A DNA stretch of 64,000 nt from Chromobacterium subtsugae (GTDB lineage Bacteria > Pseudomonadota > Gammaproteobacteria > Burkholderiales > Chromobacteriaceae): positions 310,001 through 374,000 of the forward strand of contig NZ_JYKA01000001.1 in NCBI RefSeq assembly GCF_001676875.1, given 5' to 3'. The notes below the pieces were generated by a model that was not told where the DNA came from, ran no database searches, and was given only the letters and a program-made list of their open reading frames with translations. Position numbers and translations under genes: made by a program. How positions within the stretch are numbered: the stretch's first letter is position 1; each line of letters starts with the position of its first letter. Below are positions 1 to 8,292 of the stretch, piece by piece.

Positions 1-30
1 CGGCCCGGTCGTCGCCGACCGGGCCGTTTT
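1..30. terminator. Intrinsic terminator at the window edge
   Basis: An 11-bp GC-rich stem (1-11 with 16-26) closes a four-base loop and is followed by TTTT at 27-30. The T-run is on the + strand, so it ends a rightward gene that lies before the window. It could also serve greB, which runs toward it, but the bases needed to judge that are outside the window. Confidence 0.75.
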
Positions 31-58
31 CCTTGCGCGGGCGGCATGCGCCCGCCGC

Positions 59-613
59 TCATTCCACCTTGCAGTAGCAGACTTCCAGCACCTCGATGTC
101 TTCGTCGCCGTCCGGGCCGCGGAACAGCACGCTGTCGCCTTCGCGGGCCTTCAGCAAAGCGCGCGCGATCGGCGAGATCCAGCTGATGCGGCCGCGCGGC
201 AGGTCTATCTCGTCGACGCCGACTATCGTCAGCCGCTGCTCGGCGCCGTCGCCGCGCTGGATCAGCACCGTGGCCGAGAAGAAGATCTGATCGGTCGCCT
301 CGCGGGTTTCCGGGTCCACCACCTCGGCGATTTCCAGCCGCTTGGTCAAAAAGCGGATGCGGCGGTCGATCTCGCGCAAGCGCCGCTTGCCGTACAGGTA
401 GTCGCCGTTTTCCGAGCGGTCGCCGTTGCTGGCCGCCCAGTTGACCACCTGCACCATTTCCGGACGCTCGCGGTTGACCAGATGGTACAGCTCGTCCTTC
501 AAGCGCTGCCAGCCGCCGGGCGTGATGTAGTTCTTGCTCGCCGCCGGCAAGCGCTGTTCCGATGGCAGATCGTCTTCCGCCTGGTCTTCTTCCTTGGTGA
601 ACGCCTTGCTCAT
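59..613 (-). CDS. greB: Transcription elongation factor GreB
   Basis: GreB enters the secondary channel of RNA polymerase and stimulates cleavage of backtracked RNA so that stalled complexes can resume. The 184-residue product has the N-terminal coiled coil with the ENGDY and YGKRRLREID stretches typical of GreB, followed by the globular C-terminal FKBP-like domain. The longest open frame begins 16 codons upstream, but that extension is not Gre-like; the ATG that gives MSKAFTKEED fits better. A charged acidic N-terminal tail of about 25 residues precedes the Gre core, somewhat longer than in enteric GreB. GreB rather than GreA is inferred from the RENGDY-type tip followed by YGKRRLREID. Confidence 0.93.
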   Translation of the reverse strand: MSKAFTKEEDQAEDDLPSEQRLPAASKNYITPGGWQRLKDELYHLVNRERPEMVQVVNWAASNGDRSENGDYLYGKRRLREIDRRIRFLTKRLEIAEVVDPETREATDQIFFSATVLIQRGDGAEQRLTIVGVDEIDLPRGRISWISPIARALLKAREGDSVLFRGPDGDEDIEVLEVCYCKVE

Positions 614-660
614 GATGGTTTCCGTCTTGCTGATTGATGTCGGCGCGCGCCGCCGCCCCA

Positions 661-1122
661 TTATGCCTGATCGCCGCCCTCAAGCAGCGCCAGGCAGTAA
701 GGCAGCAACGCCTTGGGCCGCAATTTCACCGCGCAGAGCGCCGCCGCGTCCAGCCAGGCCAGCTCGTAATGGTTGTCGGCAGACAGCTTGGCCAACTCCG
801 GCCCGCCCAGCCGCAGCATGCCGCGGTGCTCGCGCGCCACGAACACATGCTCGGTGCGGCTGCGGCCTTCCAGCACGCACAGCTTGTCGCCCAGCCAGAC
901 GTTGAGGCCGGTCTCCTCGCGCGTCTCGCGCACGCAGGCGATCGCCGGCGTCTCGTTTTTCTTGATGTTGCCGCCGGGCAGCGAGTAATAATCCTTGCCC
1001 GGCTTGATTCTGCGCATCAGCAGCAGCTTGCCGCCTTCGATGATGACGATGGCGGCGCGCTGTTTGCGCGGCTCCGCCGGCAAGGCCAGGCCGGCGTCCT
1101 GATTCTGGCCGAAATCTTCCAC
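661..1122 (-). CDS. Nudix hydrolase
   Basis: This is a Nudix-family pyrophosphohydrolase of unknown substrate. The Nudix box is complete: GGNIKKNE, then seven residues, then RETREETGL, giving the metal-binding glutamates. An open frame extends 26 codons further upstream, but an intrinsic terminator (1133-1168) lies inside that extension. A GTG at 1122 preceded by a purine-rich GGGGGGAA follows directly after the terminator, so I chose it; the product is then 153 residues, usual for a single Nudix domain. The gene lies between rluB and greB on the same strand and is separated from rluB by the terminator. The substrate cannot be told from sequence. Confidence 0.85.
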   Translation of the reverse strand: MEDFGQNQDAGLALPAEPRKQRAAIVIIEGGKLLLMRRIKPGKDYYSLPGGNIKKNETPAIACVRETREETGLNVWLGDKLCVLEGRSRTEHVFVAREHRGMLRLGGPELAKLSADNHYELAWLDAAALCAVKLRPKALLPYCLALLEGGDQA

Positions 1123-1132
1123 GCTTCCCCCC

Positions 1133-1168
1133 AAAACAAAACGGGCAACCGCCAATCGGCGGTCGCCC
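1133..1168 (-). terminator. Intrinsic terminator of rluB
   Basis: An 11-bp stem with one mismatch (1143-1153 with 1158-1168) has a four-base loop and is followed on the minus strand by TTTTGTTTT. It lies 45 bases after the rluB stop and just before the start chosen for the Nudix gene. Confidence 0.85.
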
Positions 1169-1212
1169 ATGCTTGATCCCGCGGTCAAGCCGTCCAGCAC
1201 GGACGGCGCGTC

Positions 1213-2613
1213 TTACTCCGGACGCGGGGTGCGCGGCTTGCGGGCCGATGCCTTGCGCTGAGCCGGCGCCTTCTTGCCGCCGGTGACGGTCAGATTCGAC
1301 CATTTCATCACCGCCGCCACTTCCGCCGGGTTCAGCTCGTAGAACTGGCCGCGCTTGAGGCGCGGCGGCAGGCCGATATTGCCGAACCGCACGCGCATCA
1401 GCCGGCTGACGGTCAGGCCGAAGTGCTCGAACATCCGGCGCACTTCGCGGTTGCGGCCTTCCTTGATCACCACGTTGAACCACTGGTTGGCCGCTTCTTC
1501 CTGGCCGCCGGTCTGGAAAATGCGGTCGAAACGCGCCGGGCCGTCTTCCAGCTCCACGCCCTTGACCATTTCCTTCATGATTTCCGGCGTCAGCTCGCCC
1601 ATCACCCGCACCGAGTACTCGCGCTCCACTTCGAAGCTGGGGTGCATCATGCGGTTCGCCAGCTCGCCGCTGGTGGTGATCAGCAACAGGCCCGCAGTGT
1701 TGACGTCCAGGCGGCCGATGGCCACCCAGCGGCTGGACTTGGCTTGCGGCAGGCGGTCGAACACGGTGACGCGGCCTTCCGGATCGTCGCGGGTGACGAT
1801 CTCGCCCTCTTCCTTGTGATACATGATCACGCGCGGCAGGCGGTCAGGCCATTTCAGTTTGATCGCGTCGCCCTTGACCATCACGCGGTCGTGCGGGCCG
1901 ACCTTGTCGCCCAGATTGGCCTTCTTGCCGTTGACGGTGACCAGGCCGGCTTCGATCCATTCTTCCATTTCGCGGCGCGAGCCGACGCCGGACGAGGACA
2001 GCGCCTTCTGCAGGCGGATGGGCTCGATCTCGTTCAGATCGACGCGCACTTCCTTCAGCTTTTGCGACTTGCTCTTGATGTCCTGGCTGGGGCTGCGCAG
2101 ACGCAGCTTCTTGGCCTTCTGCACCTGCTGCGGTCGGCCGCGGCCTTCGCCTTCGGGCTTGGGGCCGCGCGGCGGTTTGGCGGCGTTGCCGTCAACCGGC
2201 GCCGCCGCGTTCTTGTTGCCGAAGCGGCGCTCGTGGTCCAGCGCCACGTTGCCGTTGACGTCGCCATTGCTGTCGCGGCCGTAGACCGGCTTGCCGCGGG
2301 CGGCGGCCAGCGCCTGTTGCTCCTGTTCGCGGCGGCTCAGCTTGAACAGCGGCACGCCATTCTGCGAGGGCACCGCCGGGTTGCCGTAAGCATCGCGCGG
2401 CTGGCGCGCCGGACCGTTGCGGCGGCCGTTCTGCTGGCCAGCGCCGGCTTGCTGCTGTTGCGGGAAACGGGGCTGGGCGCTCGGGCCGGACTTGCCTTGG
2501 CGCGCTTGCTGGCCCTGGTTGCGGCCGGCATTCTGACGCGGCTGTGCGGTTTCACGACCTTTGACACGCGCAACCGGTTGGCGCGCGTTGGTACGTTGTC
2601 CTTTTGTAGACAT
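1213..2613 (-). CDS. rluB: 23S rRNA pseudouridine(2605) synthase RluB
   Basis: RluB isomerises uridine 2605 of 23S rRNA to pseudouridine. The 466-residue product has an S4 RNA-binding domain at about 198-245 (IRLQKALSSSGVGSRR), then the RsuA/RluB catalytic domain with the GRLDVNTAGLL motif, whose Asp303 is the expected nucleophile, and the REVRRMFEHFGL element near 390-400. It is unusually long: the first 190 residues are low-complexity, rich in Gln, Arg, Asn and Lys, and the last 25 are basic. Such tails occur in RluB of related bacteria and probably bind RNA, which is an inference. It follows scpB by 37 bases, the common scpB-rluB arrangement. RluB rather than RsuA or RluE is judged from the motif and the scpB context. 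Confidence 0.92.
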   Translation of the reverse strand: MSTKGQRTNARQPVARVKGRETAQPRQNAGRNQGQQARQGKSGPSAQPRFPQQQQAGAGQQNGRRNGPARQPRDAYGNPAVPSQNGVPLFKLSRREQEQQALAAARGKPVYGRDSNGDVNGNVALDHERRFGNKNAAAPVDGNAAKPPRGPKPEGEGRGRPQQVQKAKKLRLRSPSQDIKSKSQKLKEVRVDLNEIEPIRLQKALSSSGVGSRREMEEWIEAGLVTVNGKKANLGDKVGPHDRVMVKGDAIKLKWPDRLPRVIMYHKEEGEIVTRDDPEGRVTVFDRLPQAKSSRWVAIGRLDVNTAGLLLITTSGELANRMMHPSFEVEREYSVRVMGELTPEIMKEMVKGVELEDGPARFDRIFQTGGQEEAANQWFNVVIKEGRNREVRRMFEHFGLTVSRLMRVRFGNIGLPPRLKRGQFYELNPAEVAAVMKWSNLTVTGGKKAPAQRKASARKPRTPRPE

Positions 2614-2650
2614 GTGTTTGCTCTTTCCATGGGAGCAACTGGCAGAAAGC

Positions 2651-3283
2651 TTATTCTGCGACAGGCTCTAAATTGTCCGCCTCATCGTCGAGGGGGAGAT
2701 CGTCTGCGCCCGCATCGGGGCTGTCGTCTTGCAATTGGGTGTCCGGCACCACCAGTGTGCCAAGCTCCGCCAATGGCGGCAGATCGTTGAGCGAGACAAA
2801 GCTCAAATCGTCCAGAAACTTGCGCGTGGTGGCGTACAGGCCGGGACGGCCCGGCACGTCCTTGTGACCGATGACTTCGATCCAGCCCCGCTCCAGCAGG
2901 GTCTGCATCACATTGGTGGAGACGGATACGCCGCGTATCGCCTCGATGTCGCCACGGGTCACAGGTTGTTTGTAGGCGATGATCGCCAGGGTTTCCATCA
3001 CCGCCCGCGAATACCGCGGCGGCTTTTCCGGATTGAGCCGGTTGAGATAGGGCGTGAATTCGGCCCTGGCGCGAAAGCGCCAGCCGGAAGCCAGCTTTAC
3101 CAGCTCGATGCCGCGTCCGCGCCAGTCGCCCTGAATGTCATCCAGAATATCATTGATCAAGGCGGCCTTGACGTCTTCGGTGAACAGCTTTTTCAGCTGG
3201 GAAACCGACAACGGCTCCTGGGCCGTCAGCAAGGCTGTTTCCAGCACGATCTTCAGATATTTTAAATCGGTAATGGTGGACAT
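2651..3283 (-). CDS. scpB: Segregation and condensation protein B
   Basis: ScpB is the winged-helix partner of kleisin ScpA in the SMC condensin complex that organises the chromosome. The 210-residue product shows tandem winged-helix modules with the family stretch [19 protein letters not shown] near 96-114 and the motif [12 protein letters not shown] near 142-153. A much longer open frame exists, but similarity begins at [11 protein letters not shown], so I start at 3283. The acidic C-terminal tail ([11 protein letters not shown]) is usual. It sits directly upstream of rluB; no scpA gene is seen in the window on this side. Confidence 0.93.
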   Translation of the reverse strand: MSTITDLKYLKIVLETALLTAQEPLSVSQLKKLFTEDVKAALINDILDDIQGDWRGRGIELVKLASGWRFRARAEFTPYLNRLNPEKPPRYSRAVMETLAIIAYKQPVTRGDIEAIRGVSVSTNVMQTLLERGWIEVIGHKDVPGRPGLYATTRKFLDDLSFVSLNDLPPLAELGTLVVPDTQLQDDSPDAGADDLPLDDEADNLEPVAE

Positions 3284-3363
3284 TAAACCGGGGTGCCGGA
3301 GAATTACAGGGGGCTTAGCGCGGGAAGCCTCGGATTCTACACGTTTTTCGCCGCGGGTGAAAC

Positions 3364-3882
3364 TTAATCCATCAGTCCGGCCAGCGAAGTCAGGCTGAAA
3401 CGCCTGAGCACGCGGCCATCCGGCTGCGGCATGTCCTCCAGCCGCTGGCCGCCGCAAGCCTCTATGGTGCGGATGGCGGCCGGATCGTCGGCGTCGCACA
3501 CCAGCACCCAATTGCCGCAGGCCGGGCTGCTGCCCAACGCCTGCACGTACTGCAGCAGCACCCGGCCGTAGCCATGGCCGCGCCACTGCGGCAACACCTC
3601 GAAGCCGATATGGCCGATCACATCCTGTATCACATCGGTTTCGCCCTGGCGCAAGCGGGCGGCGCCGATGATCTCGCCCTCGCCCGTCAGCAGAAACCAG
3701 GTCTGGCAAGGCACCCAGCCCGCCGGCAGCGACTTGCCCTGCGCATGCAGCACCACCTGGCCCAGCCAGTGGCCGGCGTCGTCCTCCAGGCCGCGGTAAT
3801 ATTCGAAATCCGCTTCGCGGCAGGCCTGGAAGTAACGGCGATAAGCTGACAGATGGTGCTCGCTGGCGGCTTCGATTTTCAT
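3364..3882 (-). CDS. GNAT family N-acetyltransferase
   Basis: A GNAT-fold acetyltransferase of unknown acceptor. The acetyl-CoA binding motif A is seen as [15 protein letters not shown] at about residues 100-114, preceded by the beta strand IGFEVLP. I start at the ATG giving [10 protein letters not shown] because GGGAG lies six bases before it; the frame extends nine codons further. It belongs to the same strand as scpB and rluB, 80 bases upstream of scpB, so co-transcription is possible. The substrate cannot be named: the family acetylates amines of very different kinds. Confidence 0.85.
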   Translation of the reverse strand: MKIEAASEHHLSAYRRYFQACREADFEYYRGLEDDAGHWLGQVVLHAQGKSLPAGWVPCQTWFLLTGEGEIIGAARLRQGETDVIQDVIGHIGFEVLPQWRGHGYGRVLLQYVQALGSSPACGNWVLVCDADDPAAIRTIEACGGQRLEDMPQPDGRVLRRFSLTSLAGLMD

Positions 3883-3998
3883 TGGCGGCTCCCGGATCGA
3901 TACTCCCATCGTAAACAGCTGCGCGGCAAGGTCAAGCCTTTTGCGCGCGCCCGCGCCGGCTATGCGACAATCTCTCCCTGACCGCAGCGAGCATTCTC

Positions 3999-4976
3999 AT
4001 GAGCGACACCCCACAAGCCATCCTGTTGATGGGCCCCACCGCCTCCGGCAAAACCGGCCTGGCGCTGGAGCTGGCCCGCCGTTTCCCGCTGGAGATCATC
4101 AGCGTCGACTCGGCGCTGGTCTACCGCGGGATGGATATCGGCAGCGCCAAGCCCAGCCTGGCAGAAATGGCGGCCTGCCCCCACCATCTGATAGACGTGA
4201 TCACCCCGCTGCAAAGCTATTCGGCGGCGCAGTTCCATGCCGACGCCAATCGCCTGATAGGCGAAATCTCCGCCCGCGGCAACATCCCGCTGCTGGTGGG
4301 CGGCACCATGCTGTATTACAAGGCGCTGCTGGAGGGCTTGTCCGATCTGCCCCAGGCCGACGCCGCGCTGCGCGCCGAGCTGGACGCCGACGCCGCGCGG
4401 CTGGGCTGGCCGGCGCTGCACGCCCGGCTGGCCGGACTGGACCCTGCCACCGCCGCCCGGCTCAATCCCAACGACGCCCAGCGCATCCACCGCGCGCTGG
4501 AGGTGTGCCTGCTGAGCGGCAGGCCGATGTCGGAACTGATCGCCCAAGGCAAGGCCGCCGCCGCCGATTTCAGACACCTGCCGCTGGCGCTGGTGCCGCG
4601 GGAGCGCGGCTGGCTGCACCAACGCATCGCGCAGCGCTTCGACATCATGCTGGAGCAAGGCTTCCTCGACGAAGTCAGCCGCCTGCGCGCCCAATATCCG
4701 GACCTGAGCCTGGACCTGCCGTCGATGCGCTGCGTCGGCTATCGCCAGGCCTGGGAACACCAGGACGGCCTGTACGACCGCCGCGAATTCATCGAACGCG
4801 GCATCGCCGCCACCCGCCAGTTGGCCAAACGCCAGCTGACCTGGACCCGCGGCCTGGACGTGATGCCGGTGGATGCCCAGCAACAAGACCTGGCCGGCTT
4901 GCTGACGGACGCGGTGGCGGACTTCCTCGCCGGCAAGCCGCCAGCCGACGCGCTACGTTTCAGCGGGCCGTTCTGA
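3999..4976 (+). CDS. miaA: tRNA dimethylallyltransferase MiaA
   Basis: MiaA transfers the dimethylallyl group of DMAPP to N6 of A37 in tRNAs that read UNN codons. The 325-residue product carries the P-loop GPTASGKT at 12-19, the [17 protein letters not shown] segment that places the substrate, and the [14 protein letters not shown] element near 101-114, all diagnostic of the family. Length matches known MiaA. It is transcribed alone: the upstream gene is divergent, and a perfect terminator follows 15 bases after the stop. Unlike enterics, no hfq follows it. Confidence 0.96.
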   Translation: MSDTPQAILLMGPTASGKTGLALELARRFPLEIISVDSALVYRGMDIGSAKPSLAEMAACPHHLIDVITPLQSYSAAQFHADANRLIGEISARGNIPLLVGGTMLYYKALLEGLSDLPQADAALRAELDADAARLGWPALHARLAGLDPATAARLNPNDAQRIHRALEVCLLSGRPMSELIAQGKAAAADFRHLPLALVPRERGWLHQRIAQRFDIMLEQGFLDEVSRLRAQYPDLSLDLPSMRCVGYRQAWEHQDGLYDRREFIERGIAATRQLAKRQLTWTRGLDVMPVDAQQQDLAGLLTDAVADFLAGKPPADALRFSGPF

Positions 4977-4991
4977 ACGCCACGCAACGCG

Positions 4992-5018
4992 AAACGGCAG
5001 GCGCGCGCCTGCCGTTTT
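4992..5018. terminator. Bidirectional intrinsic terminator after miaA
   Basis: A 26-base perfect inverted repeat (4992-5017) flanked by AAA on the left and TTTT on the right. It can terminate miaA on the + strand and the peptidase gene arriving on the minus strand. Confidence 0.85.
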
Positions 5019-5040
5019 ACATCTTCGCCCGGCAAAAGGT

Positions 5041-5631
5041 TCAGGGACTGGCGTTCATCCGCAGGGTATGCGTCCAATCATGGTCGCTGGCCGACACCAC
5101 GCTGCTGTAGCTGGCATAGGTCATGCCCTCGCCCGGCCACGGGTTCATCATGTACAGGTAATTGCCGCCGCTGCCGGTCTGGTAACCGCGGCCGACGATG
5201 AAGTGGCCGCCGCCGCTGGTCCAGCCATAGCGGATCACGAAGGGGCGATTGGCCTGGATGTCCTGCTGCACGTGGGTCCACGACAGATAGTCGTATACCG
5301 TGTAATTGGACACGCCCCAATTCGTCAGGATGTCCTGCAGGCTGCCGTTGCCGCCGAACATATTGTTGGGGCTGTTGGCGTCGCTGTTCCAGTTGAAATT
5401 GCTGTTGCCGCAGGCGTAGTTGATGCCGAAGGCCCAGTTGACGATGGCGCATTGGCTCGGCGTCTGCTTGTACCACGCCAGCACCGCCTTGCTGGAGCCC
5501 GCCCAGCACCACTGGCTATGCTCCTGCACGGTCAAGGGGACGCCCAGCAGCTTGCTGTCGGCCTGCGCGGCGATGCTGGCCGCCAGCAGCGCGGCCGCCA
5601 GCGCGGTGTTGCTCAATCGATTGCCGGTCAT
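5041..5631 (-). CDS. Secreted papain-like (AvrRpt2/C70-type) cysteine peptidase
   Basis: A 196-residue exported protein with a Sec signal peptide (about 1-24, ending AQA). The mature part starts close to VPLTVQEHSQWCWAG, the Q-x5-C-W-A motif that begins papain-like C70/AvrRpt2-type peptidases: Gln36 would build the oxyanion hole and Cys42 would be the nucleophile. His143 in GGHFIVGRGY and Asn163 in MMNPW complete the expected triad. Family members include type III effectors and secreted bacterial proteases; here the signal peptide points to Sec export rather than injection. Extra Cys at 61 and 74 could form a disulfide. It is 14 bases downstream of another exported protein, with which it forms a unit. 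Enzyme activity is inferred from the triad only. Confidence 0.82.
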   Translation of the reverse strand: MTGNRLSNTALAAALLAASIAAQADSKLLGVPLTVQEHSQWCWAGSSKAVLAWYKQTPSQCAIVNWAFGINYACGNSNFNWNSDANSPNNMFGGNGSLQDILTNWGVSNYTVYDYLSWTHVQQDIQANRPFVIRYGWTSGGGHFIVGRGYQTGSGGNYLYMMNPWPGEGMTYASYSSVVSASDHDWTHTLRMNASP

Positions 5632-5645
5632 GGCATTCCTCCGGA

Positions 5646-6353
5646 TCAGCGGAAACGGGAAAGGTTGTTGCGCACCGCGGCGCGCAGCGGCTCGATGAAG
5701 TCGGCGCTATCCATCAGGCCATTGCCGACGGCGCCGGCCGCCTGGGGTTTGAGCGCCAGCGACGCGTAGGCCGAGGCCAGCGCGGCGAAGCGCGGTTTGC
5801 CGCCCCCGGCCGGACTCACCTCGAGGAAGTCGGATTGCGCCTGATACACCCTGACAAAGCGGGTGTTGCTGCGTTCGGCGTTGCCATAAGCCGCCTGCAG
5901 CGACTCCAGGCTCTTGGCCAATCCGGCGGCGCCATACGATACCGCCTCCCAATGGCCACCCACCTGCTCCACCGTCACCAGGCCCACCGCCTGCTGTCGC
6001 AGATAGACGACGAAACGCCAGCTGCCGGTCGGCGCCATCAGCTGGCTGATGTCGCCGTTGCCCGCCAGCAATTGCTGCGGGTCTACGCTGTACACCGGAA
6101 AGCCGGGGCCGATGCGCAGGGCGGGCAGCTCCCGCCCGTCGGCGACATCCAGCGGGAAGCCCGCCGGCAACCTGGCGCCGAAGTCCAGCAGATTTTGCCG
6201 GGCGAATTGCGCCAGGCCGCGGCTGGCCGCGGCGGCGGCCTCCGCCGCGGTTTGCGACGAGACGGAAAACGGCGCGGGTTGCGCGCCGGCTGGCCCGCCG
6301 GCCAGGGCGGCAAGACTGAACAAGACTGCCGCGATCAAGGATTTGGACTGCAT
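5646..6353 (-). CDS. Exported protein of unknown function, partner of the peptidase
   Basis: I do not recognise the family. The 235-residue product has a signal peptide (MQSKSLIAAVLFSLAALAGG, cleavage likely after AGA) and an Ala-rich, mixed alpha/beta mature region without Cys and without membrane segments after the signal. I start at 6353 because AGGAGA lies upstream and the signal peptide begins there; the frame extends 25 codons more. It is the first gene of a two-gene unit with the C70-like peptidase, separated by 14 bases. An exported partner next to an exported peptidase could be an inhibitor, chaperone or substrate, but nothing in the sequence decides this. Confidence 0.75.
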   Translation of the reverse strand: MQSKSLIAAVLFSLAALAGGPAGAQPAPFSVSSQTAAEAAAAASRGLAQFARQNLLDFGARLPAGFPLDVADGRELPALRIGPGFPVYSVDPQQLLAGNGDISQLMAPTGSWRFVVYLRQQAVGLVTVEQVGGHWEAVSYGAAGLAKSLESLQAAYGNAERSNTRFVRVYQAQSDFLEVSPAGGGKPRFAALASAYASLALKPQAAGAVGNGLMDSADFIEPLRAAVRNNLSRFR

Positions 6354-6688
6354 GTGTCGGCTCTCCTGGGTTGGGATGCGGTTGCCGTGCATGGCTGGAT
6401 GCGGGCGGATTATGTCCGGCGCATACATTGCTAGTCATAGCGACCGCTAATCAGCAGAGCAACAATGCCAATTAGGTACAATGTTTTGATTTTTATTTTG
6501 AAACTCAAGAATTTACATGAACTTGCGCGCGAAAATTAAAGCGCCCGCCCAAGTCATTCCTGCCCGGAAGGCCAGTATCGAAGCCGCCACGCCGCCACCG
6601 CCGCAAGCCGAAATCCCCCTTAGCCAAACGCGAAAAGAAAAAGCCCGCGGCCTGACGGCAGCGGGCTTTGAACGAACGATGCGGCAGC
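6354..6688. other. Intergenic region between exported unit and ridA
   Basis: About 335 bases without a convincing gene. The part next to 6353 is AT-rich (6450-6520) and should hold the promoter of the exported pair. The part next to 6688 holds the ridA terminator. A 64-codon frame at 6517-6711 runs through that terminator and into ridA antisense; I consider it spurious. Confidence 0.6.
6633..6669 (-). terminator. Intrinsic terminator of ridA
   Basis: A 9-bp stem (6640-6648 with 6661-6669, AAAGCCCGC/GCGGGCTTT) with a 12-base loop is followed on the minus strand by TTTTTCTTTT. It lies 20 bases after the ridA stop. Confidence 0.88.
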
Positions 6689-7036
6689 TCAGCGCGCGGC
6701 GACCAGCTTGATCTCCACCTTCCAGGCCGGATTGGCCAGCTTGGCTTCCACCGTGGCGCGGGCGGGCACGTGGCCGGCCGGCACCCAGGCGTCCCAGGCG
6801 GCGTTCATCGCGTCGTAATCGGCCAGGCTGGCCAGGAAGATGGTGACGTCGACGATCTTGCTCTTGTCGGAATCCAGTTCCTTCAACAGGGCGTCGATCT
6901 GCCCCAGCACGTTTTCCGTCTGCGCGCGGGCGTCGGCGTCGGTGTTTTCCGGCACTTGGCCGGCCAGGAAGATCAGTCCGTTGCTGACCACGGCCTCGGC
7001 CAGGCGGGCGCCCTGCTTGTGACGGTAGATGCTCAT
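6689..7036 (-). CDS. RidA/YjgF family enamine/imine deaminase
   Basis: RidA-family proteins hydrolyse reactive 2-aminoacrylate and related enamines released by PLP enzymes. The 115-residue product shows the family core: GLIFLAGQVPE, and RATVEAKLANPAWKVEIKLVA near the C terminus with the conserved Arg that binds the substrate carboxylate. It is a YoaB/Rid7-like branch rather than classical RidA, as the TVEA replaces the usual CVEV. Start at 7036 is set by GGAG six bases upstream. It lies just downstream of cbs-cgl, whose enzymes generate such intermediates, so a functional link is plausible. Confidence 0.88.
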   Translation of the reverse strand: MSIYRHKQGARLAEAVVSNGLIFLAGQVPENTDADARAQTENVLGQIDALLKELDSDKSKIVDVTIFLASLADYDAMNAAWDAWVPAGHVPARATVEAKLANPAWKVEIKLVAAR

Positions 7037-7088
7037 ATCGTTCTCCATATGCGGTGGGTTGTCGCCGTCGATTCTAGCGGCATTGCGC

Positions 7089-8231
7089 TCAGCTGTCCCG
7101 CCGCGCCTGCTCCAGATCGGCGATCAGCGCCGCCTCGCCCTCGACGCCGACCGACAGCCGGATCAGGTTGTCGTGGATGCCCAGCGCGGCGCGGCGCTCG
7201 GCCGGGATGGAGGCGTGCGTCATCGCCGCCGGCAGGCACACCAGGCTTTCCACGCCGCCCAGGCTCTCCGCCAGCGCGAACAGCTTGAGCTTGGCCAGGA
7301 AGGCCTTGACGTCGCCTTTCAGGTAGAACGACACGATGCCGCCGTAGCCCTGCATCTGGCGGCGCGCCAGCTCATGCTGCGGATGGCTCTCCAGGCCCGG
7401 ATACAGCACTTTTTCCACCCACGGCTGCGCTTCCAGCCAGCGCGCGACGGCCAGGCCATTGCGGTTGTGCTGCTCGATGCGCAGCGCCAGCGTGCGCAGC
7501 CCGCGCAACACCAGGAAGCTGGGGAAGGCGTCCAGGATGGCGCCCACCGCGTTGTGCAGGAAGGCCAGCTGTTCGGCCAGCTCCGGCTTGTCGCGGCTGA
7601 CCACCGCCACGCCGGCCACCACGTCGGAGTGGCCGTTCAGATACTTGGTGGCGGAATGCACGACGATGTCGAAGCCGAAGTCCAGCGGCCGCTGGTTGAC
7701 CGGCGAGGCGAAGGTGTTGTCGACCACGCCGATCAGGCCGTGGCGGCGGGCGATGGCGGATACCTGCTGCAGGTCCACCAGCTGGTTCAGCGGATTGGAC
7801 GGCGTTTCCACCCAGATCATCCGGGTGTTCGGCCGGATGGCAGCTTCCAGCGCGGCGCTGTCTTCGGAAGCGACGTAGGTCACTTCCAGATTGGCGCTGG
7901 CCTTGCGCACTTTTTCGAACAGGCGGTAGGTGCCGCCGTACAGATCGTTGACCGCGATCAGGTGGCTGCCGGCCGGCAGCAATTCCAGCACGGTGGAAAT
8001 CGCCGCCAGGCCGGAACCGAAAGCGTAGCCGCGCGCGCCGCCTTCCAGTTCGGCCACCGCGCGCTCCAGCGCTTCGCGGGTCGGGTTCTGCGAACGCGAG
8101 TACTCGTAGCCGGTGTGCTCGCCCGGCGCGCGCTGGCGATAAGTGGAGGTGGCGTAGATCGGCGGCATCACCGCGCCGAACGGGTCTTCGTGGGCGCCGG
8201 CGGTCACAGCCAGGGTGTGGAAATCGGTCAT
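7089..8231 (-). CDS. Cystathionine gamma-lyase (trans-sulfuration PLP enzyme)
   Basis: A 380-residue member of the Cys/Met metabolism PLP family. The PLP lysine is Lys196 in HSATKYLNGHSD; the phosphate site is near GSGLAAIS (72-79) and the YSRSQNPTREALE element at 44-56 is typical. The family includes cystathionine gamma-lyase, gamma-synthase and methionine gamma-lyase, which are hard to separate by sequence. Because a cystathionine beta-synthase lies directly upstream on the same strand, the pair makes a reverse transsulfuration route from homocysteine through cystathionine to cysteine, and gamma-lyase is the best call. The intercistronic gap of 61 bases holds a stable 8-bp hairpin without a T-run. 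Confidence 0.88.
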   Translation of the reverse strand: MTDFHTLAVTAGAHEDPFGAVMPPIYATSTYRQRAPGEHTGYEYSRSQNPTREALERAVAELEGGARGYAFGSGLAAISTVLELLPAGSHLIAVNDLYGGTYRLFEKVRKASANLEVTYVASEDSAALEAAIRPNTRMIWVETPSNPLNQLVDLQQVSAIARRHGLIGVVDNTFASPVNQRPLDFGFDIVVHSATKYLNGHSDVVAGVAVVSRDKPELAEQLAFLHNAVGAILDAFPSFLVLRGLRTLALRIEQHNRNGLAVARWLEAQPWVEKVLYPGLESHPQHELARRQMQGYGGIVSFYLKGDVKAFLAKLKLFALAESLGGVESLVCLPAAMTHASIPAERRAALGIHDNLIRLSVGVEGEAALIADLEQARRDS

Positions 8232-8258
8232 GTTTCTGTCCTTTTCTGAAAATCATGC

Positions 8259-8281
8259 GCCCCGGCGCAAGCGGCCGGGGC
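8259..8281. other. Intercistronic hairpin between cbs and cgl
   Basis: A perfect 8-bp GC stem (8259-8266 with 8274-8281) with a 7-base loop lies between the two transsulfuration genes. No T-run follows on either strand, so it is more likely an mRNA-stabilising or processing element than a terminator. Confidence 0.5.
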
Positions 8282-8292
8282 GGGAAAACGGT

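Noticed and set aside
6517-6711. 64-codon + strand frame
   Set aside because: It runs through the ridA terminator and into ridA antisense, with no ribosome-binding site and a low-complexity Pro/Ala sequence.
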